A stretch of 5,227 nucleotides of DNA from Clostridia bacterium (lineage in GTDB: Bacteria > Bacillota > DSM-16504 > Desulfitibacterales > Desulfitibacteraceae): the NCBI GenBank assembly GCA_018333845.1, contig JAGXSK010000115.1, positions 1 to 5,227 on the forward strand, written 5' to 3'. Under the pieces are notes generated by a model that ran no database searches, was not told the origin of the DNA, and saw nothing but the letters and a program-made list of their open reading frames with translations. Numbering within the stretch: position 1 is the stretch's first letter; the number at the start of each line of letters is the position of its first letter. This document shows, in pieces, positions 4,718-5,227 of this stretch. The translations under genes and the position numbers were made by a program.

Positions 4718-5227
4718 CTAGTCCTTTTTTTCCTTTCTTTGAGCTTCCCATGGATCAGTAAAACTTAGTTCTATCCTGTAATATCCCCTGGGGTAAGCGG
4801 GACCACCATAACCTATTTCTGACCAGATGGTAGGATGAGAATAATAGGTACTGATGATCATATCAAGTAGTTTATTAAACAAATCTTTCTGAGGTATAAC
4901 GGCCCACTGGGGAATGCTGGCCGCTTTTCCAAGTTGAACAGAAGCTAACATGTCAAACTGCTCTTTGACACCGGCATCAGCAAAACTTTTATTATAAAGT
5001 GTCTCTGATAATTTATCTAGAGCTTTTAAACCTTCCCTTATAAGAACCTTCTCAGGCGGCGTGCTGGGTTTTCTTTGAAACTCTCCGATTTCACTGTGTA
5101 GACGCTGGTCAATATAATATAAAATCCAATCAAAAATATCATCACGGTTGTCATATACTATATGCTTGATTATCAGCCTGAGTTTTCTTACCTCTTGCTC
5201 TTCTAAAAACCGTTTTTCGGGAAAAGG
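4718..5227 (-). CDS. Gluconate 2-dehydrogenase subunit 3-like protein, small subunit of the GMC complex, N-terminus beyond right edge
   Basis: The minus-strand frame is open from the right edge to the TAG at 4720-4718: 169 residues with no convincing start, so the gene continues outside the window. An internal ATG at 4951 is not the start, because coding-like sequence (DDIFDWILYYIDQRL, EKVLIREGLKALDKLSETLY) continues upstream. The C-terminal part, HPTIWSEIGYGGPAYPRGYY, matches the pattern of the gluconate 2-dehydrogenase subunit 3 family (Gluconate_2-dh3), the non-catalytic partner that assists or anchors GMC dehydrogenases. In proteobacterial relatives it often carries a Tat signal; that region is not visible here. 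The rest is mainly helical, charged sequence with no cysteine. Position and 14-20 base spacing show co-transcription with the GMC gene downstream. Confidence 0.8.
   Translation of the reverse strand, partial: PFPEKRFLEEQEVRKLRLIIKHIVYDNRDDIFDWILYYIDQRLHSEIGEFQRKPSTPPEKVLIREGLKALDKLSETLYNKSFADAGVKEQFDMLASVQLGKAASIPQWAVIPQKDLFNKLLDMIISTYYSHPTIWSEIGYGGPAYPRGYYRIELSFTDPWEAQRKEKKD

Noticed and set aside
1..5227. CRISPR arrays, tRNA or rRNA genes, riboswitches, complete insertion sequences
   Set aside because: I looked on both strands and saw no regularly spaced repeats, no tRNA arm patterns, and no transposase or terminal inverted repeats of an insertion sequence.

Overview
The window looks like the chromosome of an AT-rich, low-GC Gram-positive anaerobe, most likely a member of the Clostridia (Bacillota). 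The grounds are strong purine-rich Shine-Dalgarno sites (AGGAGG, GGGAGGA), a GTG start, the codon use, and a Gram-positive-type L-lactate dehydrogenase. No marker gene is present, so the genus cannot be named.

Four genes look functional. From left to right they are: (1) the N-terminal 159 codons of a class I SAM-dependent methyltransferase on the minus strand, running off the left edge (1-477); (2) a complete L-lactate dehydrogenase on the plus strand (1455-2405) with its own promoter and ribosome-binding site; (3) a complete GMC-family FAD oxidoreductase on the minus strand (3054-4703); (4) directly upstream of it, the C-terminal 169 codons of a gluconate 2-dehydrogenase subunit 3-like protein on the minus strand, running off the right edge (4718-5227). 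Genes 3 and 4 form an operon and very probably encode the large and small subunits of one membrane-associated sugar, polyol or alcohol dehydrogenase.

The two long stretches without an intact gene (478-1454 and 2406-3053) are not empty. Both hold decayed minus-strand coding sequence broken by frameshifts and stops. On the left are the remains of one or two unidentified proteins (521-831 and 858-1387), with an interrupted hairpin (700-746) lying exactly where the reading frame changes. On the right, going leftward from the GMC gene, are a C-terminal fragment of a type I restriction-modification methylase (HsdM, 2908-3023), a small basic protein broken at an A-run (2628-2841), and a small secreted or membrane-anchored protein broken at an A-run two codons after its start (2420-2628). 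The last two share a TAGTG stop/start overlap with a strong internal SD, so they were once translationally coupled.

The functional theme is fermentative and redox metabolism: NADH-linked lactate formation and a flavin dehydrogenase with an unknown electron acceptor. These genes sit between eroded accessory DNA. The neighbouring full-length genes (951 and 1650 bases) have no frameshift, so genuine gene decay explains the broken stretches better than poor sequence quality. Single-base homopolymer errors cannot be excluded without reads.
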